The notes: generated from the letters alone by a model not told the origin. 64,000 bases of DNA from JBAXQQ01 sp037131695 (GCA_964638715.1 CAZWZF010000017.1:1-64000), one strand, 5' to 3'. Positions 7,878 through 16,971 are shown, numbered from the stretch's first letter. Made by a program: numbers and translations.

Positions 7878-8999
7878 ATGATAGAGATAAACGAGATAAT
7901 TAAACAGGCAATTGAAATAGGTGATGAAGCAGGTGCTCTGCGCGAGCAGCTGCAGATTTCTGTGCGTGAAGAACGCCTGGTAACTGCTGAAAAATTGACT
8001 GAAGACCCAAATATTTGGGATGACCCGGAGAATGCCCAGACGGTAATGCAGGATGCCGCAAGGCGACGAAACGAATTAGTTCCGTGGCGGCGATTAAAGT
8101 CATTAACAGACGACAATATGGTGCTGGTAGAAATTTTAGGAATGGATGTTGATGAAGACAGTGTGAAAGAACTGCAGAAAAATATCAGTGAGATTCGCGC
8201 GTTGTTGGATAAATTGCGCACAGAGGCATTATTTGCCGAAGAATATGACGGTGCAGATGCAATTATCGAGGTGAATGCCGGGGCTGGCGGTACTGAGGCT
8301 TGCGATTGGGCAGAAATGCTGGGACGCATGTATTTGCGCTGGGCGGAACGGTCAGGATTTGATGTAGAGGTAATGGATTCGCTGGCGGGTGATCAGGCCG
8401 GTGTGAAATCGATGACCATTGAAATTCATGGTCAGAATGCCTACGGATTGATGAAATCAGAACGTGGTACCCATCGTTTGATACGATTCTCGCCATTTAA
8501 CGCCAAGGGAAGCCGCGAGACATCATTTGCGTCAGTGTCGGTTATCCCTGATGTTACTGAGGACGTAAATATAGATATTCGCGAAGAAGATTTGCGAGTT
8601 GATACGTATCGCGCCAGCAGTGCGGGTGGACAGCATGTGAATAAGACTGAATCTGCTATTCGGCTTACTCATATTCCTTCCGGTCTTGTTGTGACATGCC
8701 AGAATGAGCGCAGCCAGTTGAAAAACCGTGCCAGTGCAATGCGAGTATTAAAATCGCGTCTGGCAGCACAACAGCGCCAGGAACAGGAAGAAGCATTGGC
8801 GAAATTGCAGGGAAAAAAGTTGGATATCGCATTTGGATCGCAAATACGCACCTATTTTCTGCAGCCATACACTCTGGTGAAAGACCATCGAACAGAATAC
8901 GAAACCCCCAACGCGTTCCAGGTGCTGGATGGCGAAATAGACGGATTTTTAGTCGCTTACCTGCAATACCTGGCGCAACAACGAATAAATGAAGAGTGA
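7878..8999 (+). CDS. prfB: Peptide chain release factor 2 (RF2)
   Basis: A 373-residue class I release factor recognising UGA and UAA. Start placed at ATG 7878, preceded by GAAGGAAC; the upstream extension in frame has no family similarity. The stop-codon recognition tripeptide SPF is at residues 205-207 and the catalytic GGQ at 250-252 within SSAGGQHVNKTESA. The gene is read in a single frame throughout: the in-frame UGA and programmed +1 frameshift found near codon 26 of many prfB genes are absent (LREQLQISVREERL reads straight through). Divergent from the ftsH operon. Confidence 0.97.
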   Translation: MIEINEIIKQAIEIGDEAGALREQLQISVREERLVTAEKLTEDPNIWDDPENAQTVMQDAARRRNELVPWRRLKSLTDDNMVLVEILGMDVDEDSVKELQKNISEIRALLDKLRTEALFAEEYDGADAIIEVNAGAGGTEACDWAEMLGRMYLRWAERSGFDVEVMDSLAGDQAGVKSMTIEIHGQNAYGLMKSERGTHRLIRFSPFNAKGSRETSFASVSVIPDVTEDVNIDIREEDLRVDTYRASSAGGQHVNKTESAIRLTHIPSGLVVTCQNERSQLKNRASAMRVLKSRLAAQQRQEQEEALAKLQGKKLDIAFGSQIRTYFLQPYTLVKDHRTEYETPNAFQVLDGEIDGFLVAYLQYLAQQRINEE

Positions 9000-9024
9000 G
9001 GAGAGAAGAGAGAAGAGTGAAATT

Positions 9025-9055
9025 CCCATCCTTTGGAGGGGTTAGGGGAGGTCGA
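9025..9055. repeat. Member of the CCCTCC-GGAGGGG palindromic family
   Basis: ATCCTTTGGAGGGGTTAGGG and GGAGGTCG; the reverse complement of 26801-26833 has the same order (CCCCTCCTTCGGAGGGG then GGTCG). Confidence 0.6.
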
Positions 9056-9071
9056 ACGAGAGTGTGTAATT

Positions 9072-9125
9072 GACTTCACCCGATTTCAACCGACTGCAAT
9101 CGATTTCAACCAAAAACTGAAAACT
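9072..9125. repeat. 54-bp dispersed repeat, copy 1
   Basis: Aligns without gaps to 51602-51655 with about eight differences. Begins GACTTCACCCGATTTCAACC and ends AAAACTGAAAACT, joining directly to the low-complexity AAAACT family. A more diverged relative lies inverted near 26765-26805. Confidence 0.75.
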
Positions 9126-9188
9126 AAACACTAAACATTGTAAACTTAATAAAAAAGATTAAGTTTTGATTAAATTTATTGTCAATGA

Positions 9189-9217
9189 TTGCTATTATTA
9201 TTTAAAGTTGCTATAAT
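9189..9217 (+). promoter_or_regulatory. Putative sigma70-type promoter of the ketosynthase operon
   Basis: TTGCTA, 17 bases, TATAAT. It would give a leader of about 270 bases before the ketosynthase, containing the small ORF at 9273-9500. Confidence 0.45.
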
Positions 9218-9272
9218 AAATACAGAGACCATTGAAAAATGGTTGTTAATACCCGGCAATGAAGTAATATTT

Positions 9273-9500
9273 ATGCAAAAGTCGAAGCAAAAGTCGCAGT
9301 TTCATCACACGAAACGTCGGGTCCAATTAACGCATCTGGTGAATATTGTATCTCATTTGAGATATGTATTCCTTAAAGTTGCGTCGTTTTTTATCGTCTT
9401 CTTGTTAAATAAATCTGTATATCTCCTAAATAAACTTTCTGCAAATAAAAACTCATCATATCAATCCTGCCTGGCAATTCAGGGGGTGGCGTATGGCTAA
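9273..9500 (+). CDS. Possible 75-residue leader protein (doubtful)
   Basis: An ORF reading from ATG 9273 that overlaps the ketosynthase start by eight bases. The product is basic at its N-terminus (MQKSKQKSQFHHTKRR) with a hydrophobic middle (LKVASFFIVFLL) that could be a single membrane segment. SD sequence is poor. It resembles neither an acyl carrier protein nor any family I know. It may be a small membrane protein coupled to the ketosynthase or only leader sequence. Confidence 0.25.
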   Translation: MQKSKQKSQFHHTKRRVQLTHLVNIVSHLRYVFLKVASFFIVFLLNKSVYLLNKLSANKNSSYQSCLAIQGVAYG

Positions 9501-10740
9501 CCCGCGTATTGTAATAACTGGATTAGGCGTTGTATGTCCCATGGCACGCAGTTATGATGAATACAGCAATGCTTTATTAGCCGGTCGCACATGTATATCA
9601 AAACTGGAAAATCTTGATATTGATGATAATCGTTTTAATATGGGCGGACAAATAAAAGATTTTAATTTTGCTGATGAATTGCAAGGTATTGACGGTAAAA
9701 GATTATTGCGATTCAGCCAATTGGCATTAGTTGCAGCGGATAAAGCCTTAAATCATTCAGGATTAAATTTAAATGCCATCGATCGCGACCGCATTGGAAC
9801 TTGTTTTGGTACTGCCGTGGCAGGTTTAGGTGAGACAGTTCATGTCGAAGCCAACAGGTATTTTAAAAAACGTGATCATGGCGTCACGCCTACAGCCTAT
9901 TTAGAGTTTACTCCATGTGCGTGTACTACCCATATTGCGATTAATAACAGCTTGCGCGGACCATCATCCACCCAATCATCAGGTTGTGTAACCGGCATAG
10001 ATGCTTTAATTTGGGGCGTAGAACAGATTCGTAAAAATACAGCCGATATCATGCTGGTTGGCGGTTCAGACGCGCCATTTTTCCCATTTATTTTCGCTGG
10101 TTTATATCGCAGCGGTCTGTTATCTCCCGACCCTTCGGATGGCGGGTTAATACCGCGGCCTTTCTCTCACGACCACGCAGGTATTGCACTGGTTGAAGGT
10201 GCCACGGCAATGATAATTGAACGTGAAGACCATGCGCGTCTTCGCGGCGCACATATAATAGCAGAGGTAACAGGCGTTGCCAGTTCTGAAGAAGCATTGC
10301 CGATGTCGGCATTAGATGATAGCGGAAAGGCATTTGCAGTAACGATAAAAGAGACACTGCGCGATGCCGGTTTGCCGCCAGAAGAGATTGACTGGGTTTG
10401 CGCCCATGGCACCGGATTCCCGATAGCGGATTTATCGGAAAGCCGCGGCATAGAGTCTGGACTGGGCGATCATGCTTTTTGCGTCCCGGTCAGTTCTATT
10501 CGAGGCGCAGTAGGCCAGTCATTCGCCAGCGGCGGTGGATTTCAAGTTGCGGCGGCATGTACAGCATTGCAGAATCAGATGGTGCCGCCAACGTTAAATT
10601 TCTCAAAACCTGCAGATGGCTGCAGGTTGGATTATGTGGCAAACGTAGCAAGGCCGGCAAGACTTCGCCGAGTGCTAATTAATGCAGCGGGAGTGGGCGG
10701 AACCCATGCAGGAGCAGTCATCAGTAGATGGCAAGGATGA
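9493..10740 (+). CDS. Divergent beta-ketoacyl-ACP synthase (FabF-like) with altered active site
   Basis: A 415-residue thiolase-fold condensing enzyme. The nucleophile elbow SSGCVTG gives Cys165 and AHGTG gives His305. In FabF-type enzymes the next motif reads SSxKxxxGH, supplying a Lys and the second catalytic His. Here it is SSIRGAVGQ: Arg337 replaces Lys and Gln342 replaces His. The GFGGTN gatekeeper loop near the C-terminus is GVGGTH, so the usual Phe is Val. Overall length and both domain halves are intact, so it is not a decayed gene. It may be a non-decarboxylating acyltransferase or transthioesterase, or condense unusual substrates. GGGGG precedes ATG 9493. First firm gene of a run with a methyltransferase, two kinases and an HD-GYP regulator. 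Confidence 0.88.
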   Translation: MANPRIVITGLGVVCPMARSYDEYSNALLAGRTCISKLENLDIDDNRFNMGGQIKDFNFADELQGIDGKRLLRFSQLALVAADKALNHSGLNLNAIDRDRIGTCFGTAVAGLGETVHVEANRYFKKRDHGVTPTAYLEFTPCACTTHIAINNSLRGPSSTQSSGCVTGIDALIWGVEQIRKNTADIMLVGGSDAPFFPFIFAGLYRSGLLSPDPSDGGLIPRPFSHDHAGIALVEGATAMIIEREDHARLRGAHIIAEVTGVASSEEALPMSALDDSGKAFAVTIKETLRDAGLPPEEIDWVCAHGTGFPIADLSESRGIESGLGDHAFCVPVSSIRGAVGQSFASGGGFQVAAACTALQNQMVPPTLNFSKPADGCRLDYVANVARPARLRRVLINAAGVGGTHAGAVISRWQG

Positions 10741-10783
10741 AAATTATAGTATTGATGCTGTGACAAAAAGCCGGCGGTAGCCA

Positions 10784-11509
10784 ATGTCATTGTGGGACAA
10801 TTACGCAATAATAGGTTACGAATCTCTGCAGGCGTTGATTCCATATCAACAACTGCAGCGTCAGGTCATGTCGTCTGCTGAATTAACCGCCGGAAAAAGA
10901 TTGCTAATAGCTGGATGCGGAGTAGGATTTTTTGACAAGTTAGTCGTTGACAACGTTAACGACGTGAAAATAGATTCAGTAGATTTCTCTACATCAATGT
11001 TGCAGCGTGCTCGCAACAGATGCAGCAATTTCAGTAATATTACCCACCAGCAAGCGGATTTATGCAAAAAATTTCCGTTTGATGACGCGCAGTTTGATGT
11101 TGTGGTGATGACAAATGTTATGTATGCATTGCCGAATGCCCCTGCCGCGTTAAAAGAAATTTCACGGGTGCTGAAAGTCGGCGGCAAGTTTATATTAACT
11201 GACCGAAAACCGGATTCAACACCAGATGGTATACAGAAAGCTCATTTTAAAGCATTAAGCCAGTTATCAATAAAGGAAAAAACCGGGTATTGGGTTAAAA
11301 CTTTACCGCTGTTACCATCATTGATTGCGGTGAAGGTGATAAATAATAAGATTCAGCAAAAAGGTGCGGAAGGTGAGTATTTCTTCCGTCCTACTGATGA
11401 AGTAACCGCGATGCTGCAAGCTGTCGGTTTGACGGTGAAAAATGAGCAGGTTGTCTATGGCGAACAATGCTGGATGCTGACTGCAGTCAAGGAGGACGAT
11501 AAAATATGA
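10784..11509 (+). CDS. SAM-dependent methyltransferase (UbiE/Methyltransf_11 type)
   Basis: A 241-residue class I methyltransferase. Motif I is LLIAGCGVGFF near residues 39-50; the acidic residue binding the ribose is in DSVDFSTSML; motif II/III follows as FDVVVMTNVMYALPNAPAAL and ISRVLKVGGKFILTD. It belongs to the family that methylates small molecules, quinones or lipids. The gene starts 43 bases after the ketosynthase with a poor SD and its stop overlaps the sensor kinase start by four bases (ATGA), so it is part of the same unit. Its substrate could be the ketosynthase product; that is inference. Confidence 0.87.
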   Translation: MSLWDNYAIIGYESLQALIPYQQLQRQVMSSAELTAGKRLLIAGCGVGFFDKLVVDNVNDVKIDSVDFSTSMLQRARNRCSNFSNITHQQADLCKKFPFDDAQFDVVVMTNVMYALPNAPAALKEISRVLKVGGKFILTDRKPDSTPDGIQKAHFKALSQLSIKEKTGYWVKTLPLLPSLIAVKVINNKIQQKGAEGEYFFRPTDEVTAMLQAVGLTVKNEQVVYGEQCWMLTAVKEDDKI

Positions 11510-13938
11510 GTTTTATTCAGGTAGTATTATTTCTGGCGGCTATATATAATCTGGTATTAGCGGTAATTATTCTGTGGAAAAATAAAAATCGCAGTACCGG
11601 CAATTCACTGGCATGGTATGTTTTCGGCACCGCGGCCTGGTCGGCTTTGGTTGCAACCCTTCAATTCAAGATGGATTTGGAAATAGCAAAAAGGATTTGT
11701 CAAGCAACATTCGTCTGCGGTGCGGTTCTGGGCATGTCATGGCTGTGGTTCTGTGCTAATTTCCCGCGGAAAAATAGCAGGTTTCGATACGTTGCGATTG
11801 CCGGGCTTATTCTGGGAGCACCCTGGCTTTACTTGTCTTTCACTGACTATATCATTAGTAAAGTCTGGTATATGCCATGGGGTGCAGAAGCTGCCTCTGG
11901 TTCATTAGTCGGAATATTTGCACTGCAAATTCAGCTTTACGGTATTGCTGGAATTATTCACTTATTATATAAAGTCAAGAAAGTCCGTGGTCTCGAACGT
12001 TTGCAGGTATGGTATATCTTACTCGGTTCTGTTGGTTTATTAATAGGTATTATCCCCAATGTAATTTTACCGGCTATTTACCATACATCTCGTTATGCCA
12101 TGTATGGTCCGTTAACGGCGCTCATAGTCACCACCACCACTACATACGCAATTGCCAAATTCCGCCTGATGGATATCAGGATTGTATTGCGCGCTGGTTT
12201 TATTTATTCAATTACCATCAGTACTTTATCAGTATCATTTGCTTTAATTGTACCATTATTAAATAATTACCTTACAGAACATCTTAATATGCCGGATAGT
12301 GCCGGCAGTTTCCTGATGGCGTTTTTAATGGCGTTGGCATTCCGACCGTTACTGGATAGGATCCAGTCTATTGTCGATAAACGTTTCTTTAAGAGCGTTT
12401 ATGACTACCGGTTGGCATTACGCGATGTTGGCAAGGCACTGGCATCTGTCCGCGATCGCGATTTGCTGGCAAATACATTGGCAGATACCCTTTCCCGCAC
12501 ATTATGCCCGCGTACCATCGACCTTTATCTGCCGGGGAATAATGACTTGTTAATGCGGGCTTTCAGCGTGCCTGAATCGGCACCGGCAATACCGACAATG
12601 CTGCCGCCGAAACATCCGGTTATACAATTTGTCACCGGCATTGATGATGTGGTGCTGACAGAAGAATTAATCCGTGATGAAAATGATGATAAGTCAGAGA
12701 TAGGCCACATGCTGATGTCGTGGAATATTCTGGTTACGATTCCGTTAATAGCCAGCGATAAAGTGCTGGGATATGTCTTCATGGGTGAGAAATTGTCTGG
12801 AGATGTATTCACCAGTGATGATATTGGTTTGCTGCGTATCCTGGGAAAACAGGCAGCTATCGCGCTTGATAATGTACGGCATTATGATGAAATGGTGCTG
12901 CTGAATGAATATCACGAGAAACTGCTGCAGTCGATGCAGGACGGCGTGGTTGCTGTTGACCCGGCAGGTAGAGTTATTACATTTAATCCGGCTGCCGAGG
13001 AGATTACCGGTGTTCCGGCGAATGAAGCAGTTGGCAGGTATTTGTTTGATTTAGGATTACGTGATTTAGATATTCCGCCAATTGGCGAACGGTCGCATGA
13101 GATTAACCTGAAATCAAAAACCGGCAAAGAAATACCGCTGTTAATCACAGTAACGCCATTTACCCGCAAATGGGACCTTGCCCCCAGCAGATTGGTGGTA
13201 TTCCGCGATTTATCCGAATTGCGTGCGTTAGAGATGGAAAAGATGCAAATTGAGCGATTTTCCAGCATGGGTGCCATGGCGGCATCTATCGCGCATGAAA
13301 TTAAAAATCCGCTGGTTCCCATTCGGACCTTTGCATATTTGCTGCCGACGCAGTTTGACGATGAAGAGTTCAGGAATGACTTCTCGAAAACGGTAGTGCG
13401 CGAAGTTGACCGTATAAACAGGCTGGTCGGTCAGATGCTTGACCTGGTACGCAAACCATCGCATGACCATGAACCAGTTGATATGCAGGAATTAATCGAT
13501 AGATTGATAATATTAATAAAACCGGAATGTGATATTAATAACATAAAGGTAATAACTGATATACCTGGTGATTTACCCGCAGTATTTGGCGACCCGGGAC
13601 AGATTTACCAGTCATTTTTAAATGTTTTGACTAATGCTGTTCAAGTGATGCCGGATGGCGGCGAGTTGAAGATAATTTTGGAATCAGTTGAAGATATGGT
13701 TGTTTGCAGAATCAGTGATACTGGTCCGGGAGTTGACAGCTCGGAAATTAACCGAATATTTGAACCACTATATACCACCAAAACAGGTGGACATGGACTT
13801 GGACTGGCATTGACATATCAATTTATAAAATCTCATGGTGGATATGTCCGCGCGGAAAGCGAGCCGGGACACGGATTGACAATGGTGTTGTCCCTACCGG
13901 CATCCGGTGATATTGGAGCTATAATGCAGTGCAGTTAA
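11506..13938 (+). CDS. Membrane sensor histidine kinase (7TM-GAF-PAS-HisKA-HATPase)
   Basis: An 810-residue hybrid of an N-terminal membrane sensor and a cytoplasmic kinase. Residues 1 to ~265 hold about eight hydrophobic helices of the histidine kinase N-terminal 7TM type. A GAF-like domain (~300-465) and a PAS domain (~470-585, MQDGVVAVDPAGRVITFNPAAEE) follow. The H-box is SIAHEIKNPLVP with His597; the ATPase domain has N-box FLNVLTNAVQVMPDGG, G1 SDTGPGVD (~738) and G2 GHGLGLALTYQFIKSHGG. All kinase residues look intact. It overlaps both the methyltransferase and the next kinase gene, arguing for coupled expression with REC-HD-GYP as a likely phosphoryl target. Confidence 0.94.
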   Translation: MSFIQVVLFLAAIYNLVLAVIILWKNKNRSTGNSLAWYVFGTAAWSALVATLQFKMDLEIAKRICQATFVCGAVLGMSWLWFCANFPRKNSRFRYVAIAGLILGAPWLYLSFTDYIISKVWYMPWGAEAASGSLVGIFALQIQLYGIAGIIHLLYKVKKVRGLERLQVWYILLGSVGLLIGIIPNVILPAIYHTSRYAMYGPLTALIVTTTTTYAIAKFRLMDIRIVLRAGFIYSITISTLSVSFALIVPLLNNYLTEHLNMPDSAGSFLMAFLMALAFRPLLDRIQSIVDKRFFKSVYDYRLALRDVGKALASVRDRDLLANTLADTLSRTLCPRTIDLYLPGNNDLLMRAFSVPESAPAIPTMLPPKHPVIQFVTGIDDVVLTEELIRDENDDKSEIGHMLMSWNILVTIPLIASDKVLGYVFMGEKLSGDVFTSDDIGLLRILGKQAAIALDNVRHYDEMVLLNEYHEKLLQSMQDGVVAVDPAGRVITFNPAAEEITGVPANEAVGRYLFDLGLRDLDIPPIGERSHEINLKSKTGKEIPLLITVTPFTRKWDLAPSRLVVFRDLSELRALEMEKMQIERFSSMGAMAASIAHEIKNPLVPIRTFAYLLPTQFDDEEFRNDFSKTVVREVDRINRLVGQMLDLVRKPSHDHEPVDMQELIDRLIILIKPECDINNIKVITDIPGDLPAVFGDPGQIYQSFLNVLTNAVQVMPDGGELKIILESVEDMVVCRISDTGPGVDSSEINRIFEPLYTTKTGGHGLGLALTYQFIKSHGGYVRAESEPGHGLTMVLSLPASGDIGAIMQCS

Positions 13939-15869
13939 TTGCTTTTTTGACGAAAGATAATAAGAAAGCAGAGAAGGTTCGGGAAAGACTGAACCTGGCG
14001 GTGCCGGCGATACCGATGATAGTCGATGACAGTCCGGCAGCGATAATTGCGCGCGTCCAGTCTTTGCCGATAACTACCGTGCTTGTTGATACCGACTTTC
14101 CGACATCTGTCACCGAGTCTATCGTTAATGGTGTTCATGCTATCAACCCGGAAATGCAGATATTTGCGGTTGAAGGAAACGGGTTATCCGGTAATGAATG
14201 GTACAAATGGGCTACTGATTTGTTGAATTTAGATGATAAACTGGAAATATTCCTGCATAGATTGAATAAAGGTAAAAGTAGTGAGCCGATGATGGAAACA
14301 ATTTTGCCAGCACAATTGCCCCAGGGAAACAACTTGTTGGAAAATAGCGAATTTGCCAATTTTGCCAATATTTTCAGTTGCAGCAATGAAGTCGAGTTGG
14401 CTGATAAATTTATAAATTGGGTAGGACAGGCAGCCCATACAACCCGGGCAATGCTGCTATTGCGCGGTGAAGAAAACGGCAATTTCACCCCGCGGGCGCA
14501 TCGCGGCATACCACAGGCATTGGTTTCGTCATTATACCTGCCGCAAGTATCGCCATTAATACAGTACCTGTCATCAACCGGGCAAATTGCACTGCGCGGC
14601 AGTGCCAATCGCGAGGTTAATTCTGTCCTTGACTATATGCAGGCAGCCGTTGCCGCGCCGATATTTGACGATGGTCAGCTAACCGGCATAATTACCATTG
14701 GCACCCGGGTGACCAGCGCGTTATATACTGCGACTGAATTGCATACATTATATATGTTGGGCAACCATTTTGCCGATGCTCTGCGGCGGCAGCGCAGCCA
14801 CAATATATTGAAAAATCAAAATGAAATGACCGAGCAGATGCTGACGGCGATGCCGAATGGTGCCATAGTGCTGGATGCTGATTATAAAGTAGCTTTCGTG
14901 AATCCTGCCGCGGAACACATGTTGGGAAAAGCCGCCGGGTCATTGACTGGACGAGATTTGCGCAGTTTGCCGGCACCACTGGGCGACCTTGCTTATGCGG
15001 CGTTAATTGGCAGACTGGTGGAACGTCAGGAGATAATATTACCGCTTACTGCTATGCGGGTCGCGGTCAGCGGGCATAAACTTGCCACCACCGGCGGGTC
15101 ATCAATGCTGCTGTTGGAAGATTTATCTCTGCAGGTACAATTGGAAGATGAAAAAGGAAAACGCATTAACTTGGAAGTAATTACTAATCTGGTTCATTAT
15201 CTGGCGCATGAATTGCGTAATCCATTAGTTACGCTGTCAACATTCAGTAATTTGATGCCGACCCACGCTGGCGACCCGGATTTTATTAATTTCTGTGGAG
15301 ATGTATTGCAACCGGAAGTTAACCGTGTTAATTTAATGTTGGAACAGTTGCTGGTTTTAACAAATCACGCTGAGTTCCAGTTTGAACAAGTGCTATTAGT
15401 GCCGATGATTGAACGGGTAATAGGTCCAGAGGAGATTAGGATGCGGGTTAAATCGATGCTGCCACTGGAGCTGCCGGCAATTATCGCTGACCGGCATCGA
15501 TTGGAAACAGCACTGGTTTGCCTGCTTAGGTCTATGATTAAGATTGCAAATAATGATGCAGAGATTGTATTATCCGCACATAGCGACATTGATAAAATAG
15601 TAATTGAGTTGCAAACGGTATCGAAAAATAAGAATCTTTCCAGACTGATGGAGCCATGGGATCAATTTTTATCGCGAGGCGTACCAGAAGACGATCTGGA
15701 CCTGGGATTGCCTGCTGCACGATACATTATCGGTCAGCATGAAGGTGATATGAATATTATAATGGATGGCGATAAAATGACTGTAGTATGCAATTTACCA
15801 CTGAACCGCAATGTTAATGATGGCGGGGAGAAAGAAAAAGATGACACAAAATCGAGTACTTATCGTTGA
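13929..15869 (+). CDS. Pseudo-receiver/GAF/PAS histidine kinase with degenerate ATPase domain
   Basis: A 646-residue soluble protein overlapping the preceding kinase by ten bases. Residues ~1-115 look like a receiver fold (ITTVLVDTDFPTSV at the expected acceptor region) lacking the standard acidic pair. GAF (~150-290) and PAS (~315-420, AMPNGAIVLDADYKVAFVNP) follow. The HisKA helix is good: YLAHELRNPLVTLSTF with His427. The C-terminal ATPase is poor: the N-box reads LVCLLRSMIKIAN without the Asn, the D-x-G-x-G box is replaced by LQTVSKNKN, and only a trace of G2 (LDLGLPAARYII) remains. It may accept phosphate from the partner kinase or act as a scaffold rather than autophosphorylate. Confidence 0.85.
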   Translation: MQLIAFLTKDNKKAEKVRERLNLAVPAIPMIVDDSPAAIIARVQSLPITTVLVDTDFPTSVTESIVNGVHAINPEMQIFAVEGNGLSGNEWYKWATDLLNLDDKLEIFLHRLNKGKSSEPMMETILPAQLPQGNNLLENSEFANFANIFSCSNEVELADKFINWVGQAAHTTRAMLLLRGEENGNFTPRAHRGIPQALVSSLYLPQVSPLIQYLSSTGQIALRGSANREVNSVLDYMQAAVAAPIFDDGQLTGIITIGTRVTSALYTATELHTLYMLGNHFADALRRQRSHNILKNQNEMTEQMLTAMPNGAIVLDADYKVAFVNPAAEHMLGKAAGSLTGRDLRSLPAPLGDLAYAALIGRLVERQEIILPLTAMRVAVSGHKLATTGGSSMLLLEDLSLQVQLEDEKGKRINLEVITNLVHYLAHELRNPLVTLSTFSNLMPTHAGDPDFINFCGDVLQPEVNRVNLMLEQLLVLTNHAEFQFEQVLLVPMIERVIGPEEIRMRVKSMLPLELPAIIADRHRLETALVCLLRSMIKIANNDAEIVLSAHSDIDKIVIELQTVSKNKNLSRLMEPWDQFLSRGVPEDDLDLGLPAARYIIGQHEGDMNIIMDGDKMTVVCNLPLNRNVNDGGEKEKDDTKSSTYR

Positions 15870-16947
15870 CGATGAACGCGGTGTTCGCGAATCAATGAAA
15901 ATGCTGTTGAAAAACAGTTATAATATAGATATGGCATCCAGCGGAACCGAAGCAATTGCCAGACTTCCGGAAGTTCAGCCCGACGTTGTATTGCTGGATC
16001 TGCGCATGCCGGACATGAGCGGCATCGAAGTTCTGCAGGAGATTAAGCTCCGTGACCCAAATGTGGAAGTTATTTTAGTCACCGCGTATGCAACTATTGA
16101 AACAGCACGCAAAGCATTGCGACTGGGCGCATTTGACTATCTGACCAAGCCATTTAATCCTGATGAACTTGCGAGTATTGTCAGCAGAGGCATGGAACGG
16201 CGCAAGGATGTATTGTTGCGTTCTGCTGAAATGGAGGCGATACAACAGGATTATCAGTCGTTGTGTCATGAAGTTGAAGAAGCGAAAAATCTAATAACTA
16301 CCCAGATGCGCGATACCGTTTACGCGTTGCTGATGAGCCTTGAATTGCGCGATGCCTATAGCGGGCAGCATAGTATGGCGGTGTTGTGGCTGACAGATAA
16401 TTTTGCTCGCTCCATGAATGTGGATAAGACACAACTGACCCGGCTTCGCCAGGCGGCCCTTGTACACGACCTGGGTAAAATTGGTATTCCGGAAGGTATT
16501 TTGAACAAACCGGCTCCGCTGACCCCGGCAGATTTTGATATCATGAAATCCCACACCGTTTTAAGTGCTGATATTGTTGGCAATGTTGAAGCCCTGGCAT
16601 ATCTGTCGCCAATAGTACGCGCTCATCATGAACGTTGGGACGGCATGGGATATCCTGACAAATTAGCCGGCAATGATATCCCATGGGAATCCCAGGTGCT
16701 GGGAATATGCGACTCTATACACGCCATGACCAGCAACAGATGTTATCGTCCACGTCTGCCTATCCAGGTAATTGAAAGCGAACTGATGAAATGCAGAGGC
16801 CGCCAATTTACCCCGGAATTGGTTGACGCCATGCTGGCAACAACCCTGATAACCGATCTTCACCGCGCCGAAGACGATGGGCAATTAGTATTAACCAATG
16901 CCCAGGTAAGAGATGCCTTGTCAGACGCAAATGACGGGATTAATTAG
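15841..16947 (+). CDS. Response regulator with HD-GYP c-di-GMP phosphodiesterase domain
   Basis: A 368-residue REC-HD-GYP (RpfG-like) protein. Start chosen at ATG 15841 because GGGGAGAAAG lies upstream and MTQNRVLIVDDE is the canonical receiver opening; it overlaps the previous gene by 29 bases. Receiver residues: Asp10/Asp11, phosphoacceptor Asp53 in LLDLRMPD, Lys in LTKPF. A helical linker leads to the HD-GYP domain: LVHDLGKIGIP (His209-Asp210), HHERWDGMGYP (Gly270-Tyr271-Pro272) and the DSIHAMTS segment. The domain hydrolyses cyclic di-GMP in known members. Last gene of the operon, followed by a terminator. Confidence 0.95.
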   Translation: MTQNRVLIVDDERGVRESMKMLLKNSYNIDMASSGTEAIARLPEVQPDVVLLDLRMPDMSGIEVLQEIKLRDPNVEVILVTAYATIETARKALRLGAFDYLTKPFNPDELASIVSRGMERRKDVLLRSAEMEAIQQDYQSLCHEVEEAKNLITTQMRDTVYALLMSLELRDAYSGQHSMAVLWLTDNFARSMNVDKTQLTRLRQAALVHDLGKIGIPEGILNKPAPLTPADFDIMKSHTVLSADIVGNVEALAYLSPIVRAHHERWDGMGYPDKLAGNDIPWESQVLGICDSIHAMTSNRCYRPRLPIQVIESELMKCRGRQFTPELVDAMLATTLITDLHRAEDDGQLVLTNAQVRDALSDANDGIN

Positions 16948-16971
16948 TTGATAATGGACAGTTGACATTTT

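Larger units (their letters stand above)
9000..9492. other. Gene-poor spacer with repeats, promoter and a doubtful small ORF
   Basis: The stretch holds a purine-rich GAGAGAAGAG tract right after prfB, a palindromic repeat (9025-9055), a 54-bp dispersed repeat (9072-9125), a reasonable promoter (9189-9217) and a 75-codon ORF (9273-9500). No terminator with a T-run is seen after prfB. Confidence 0.7.
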
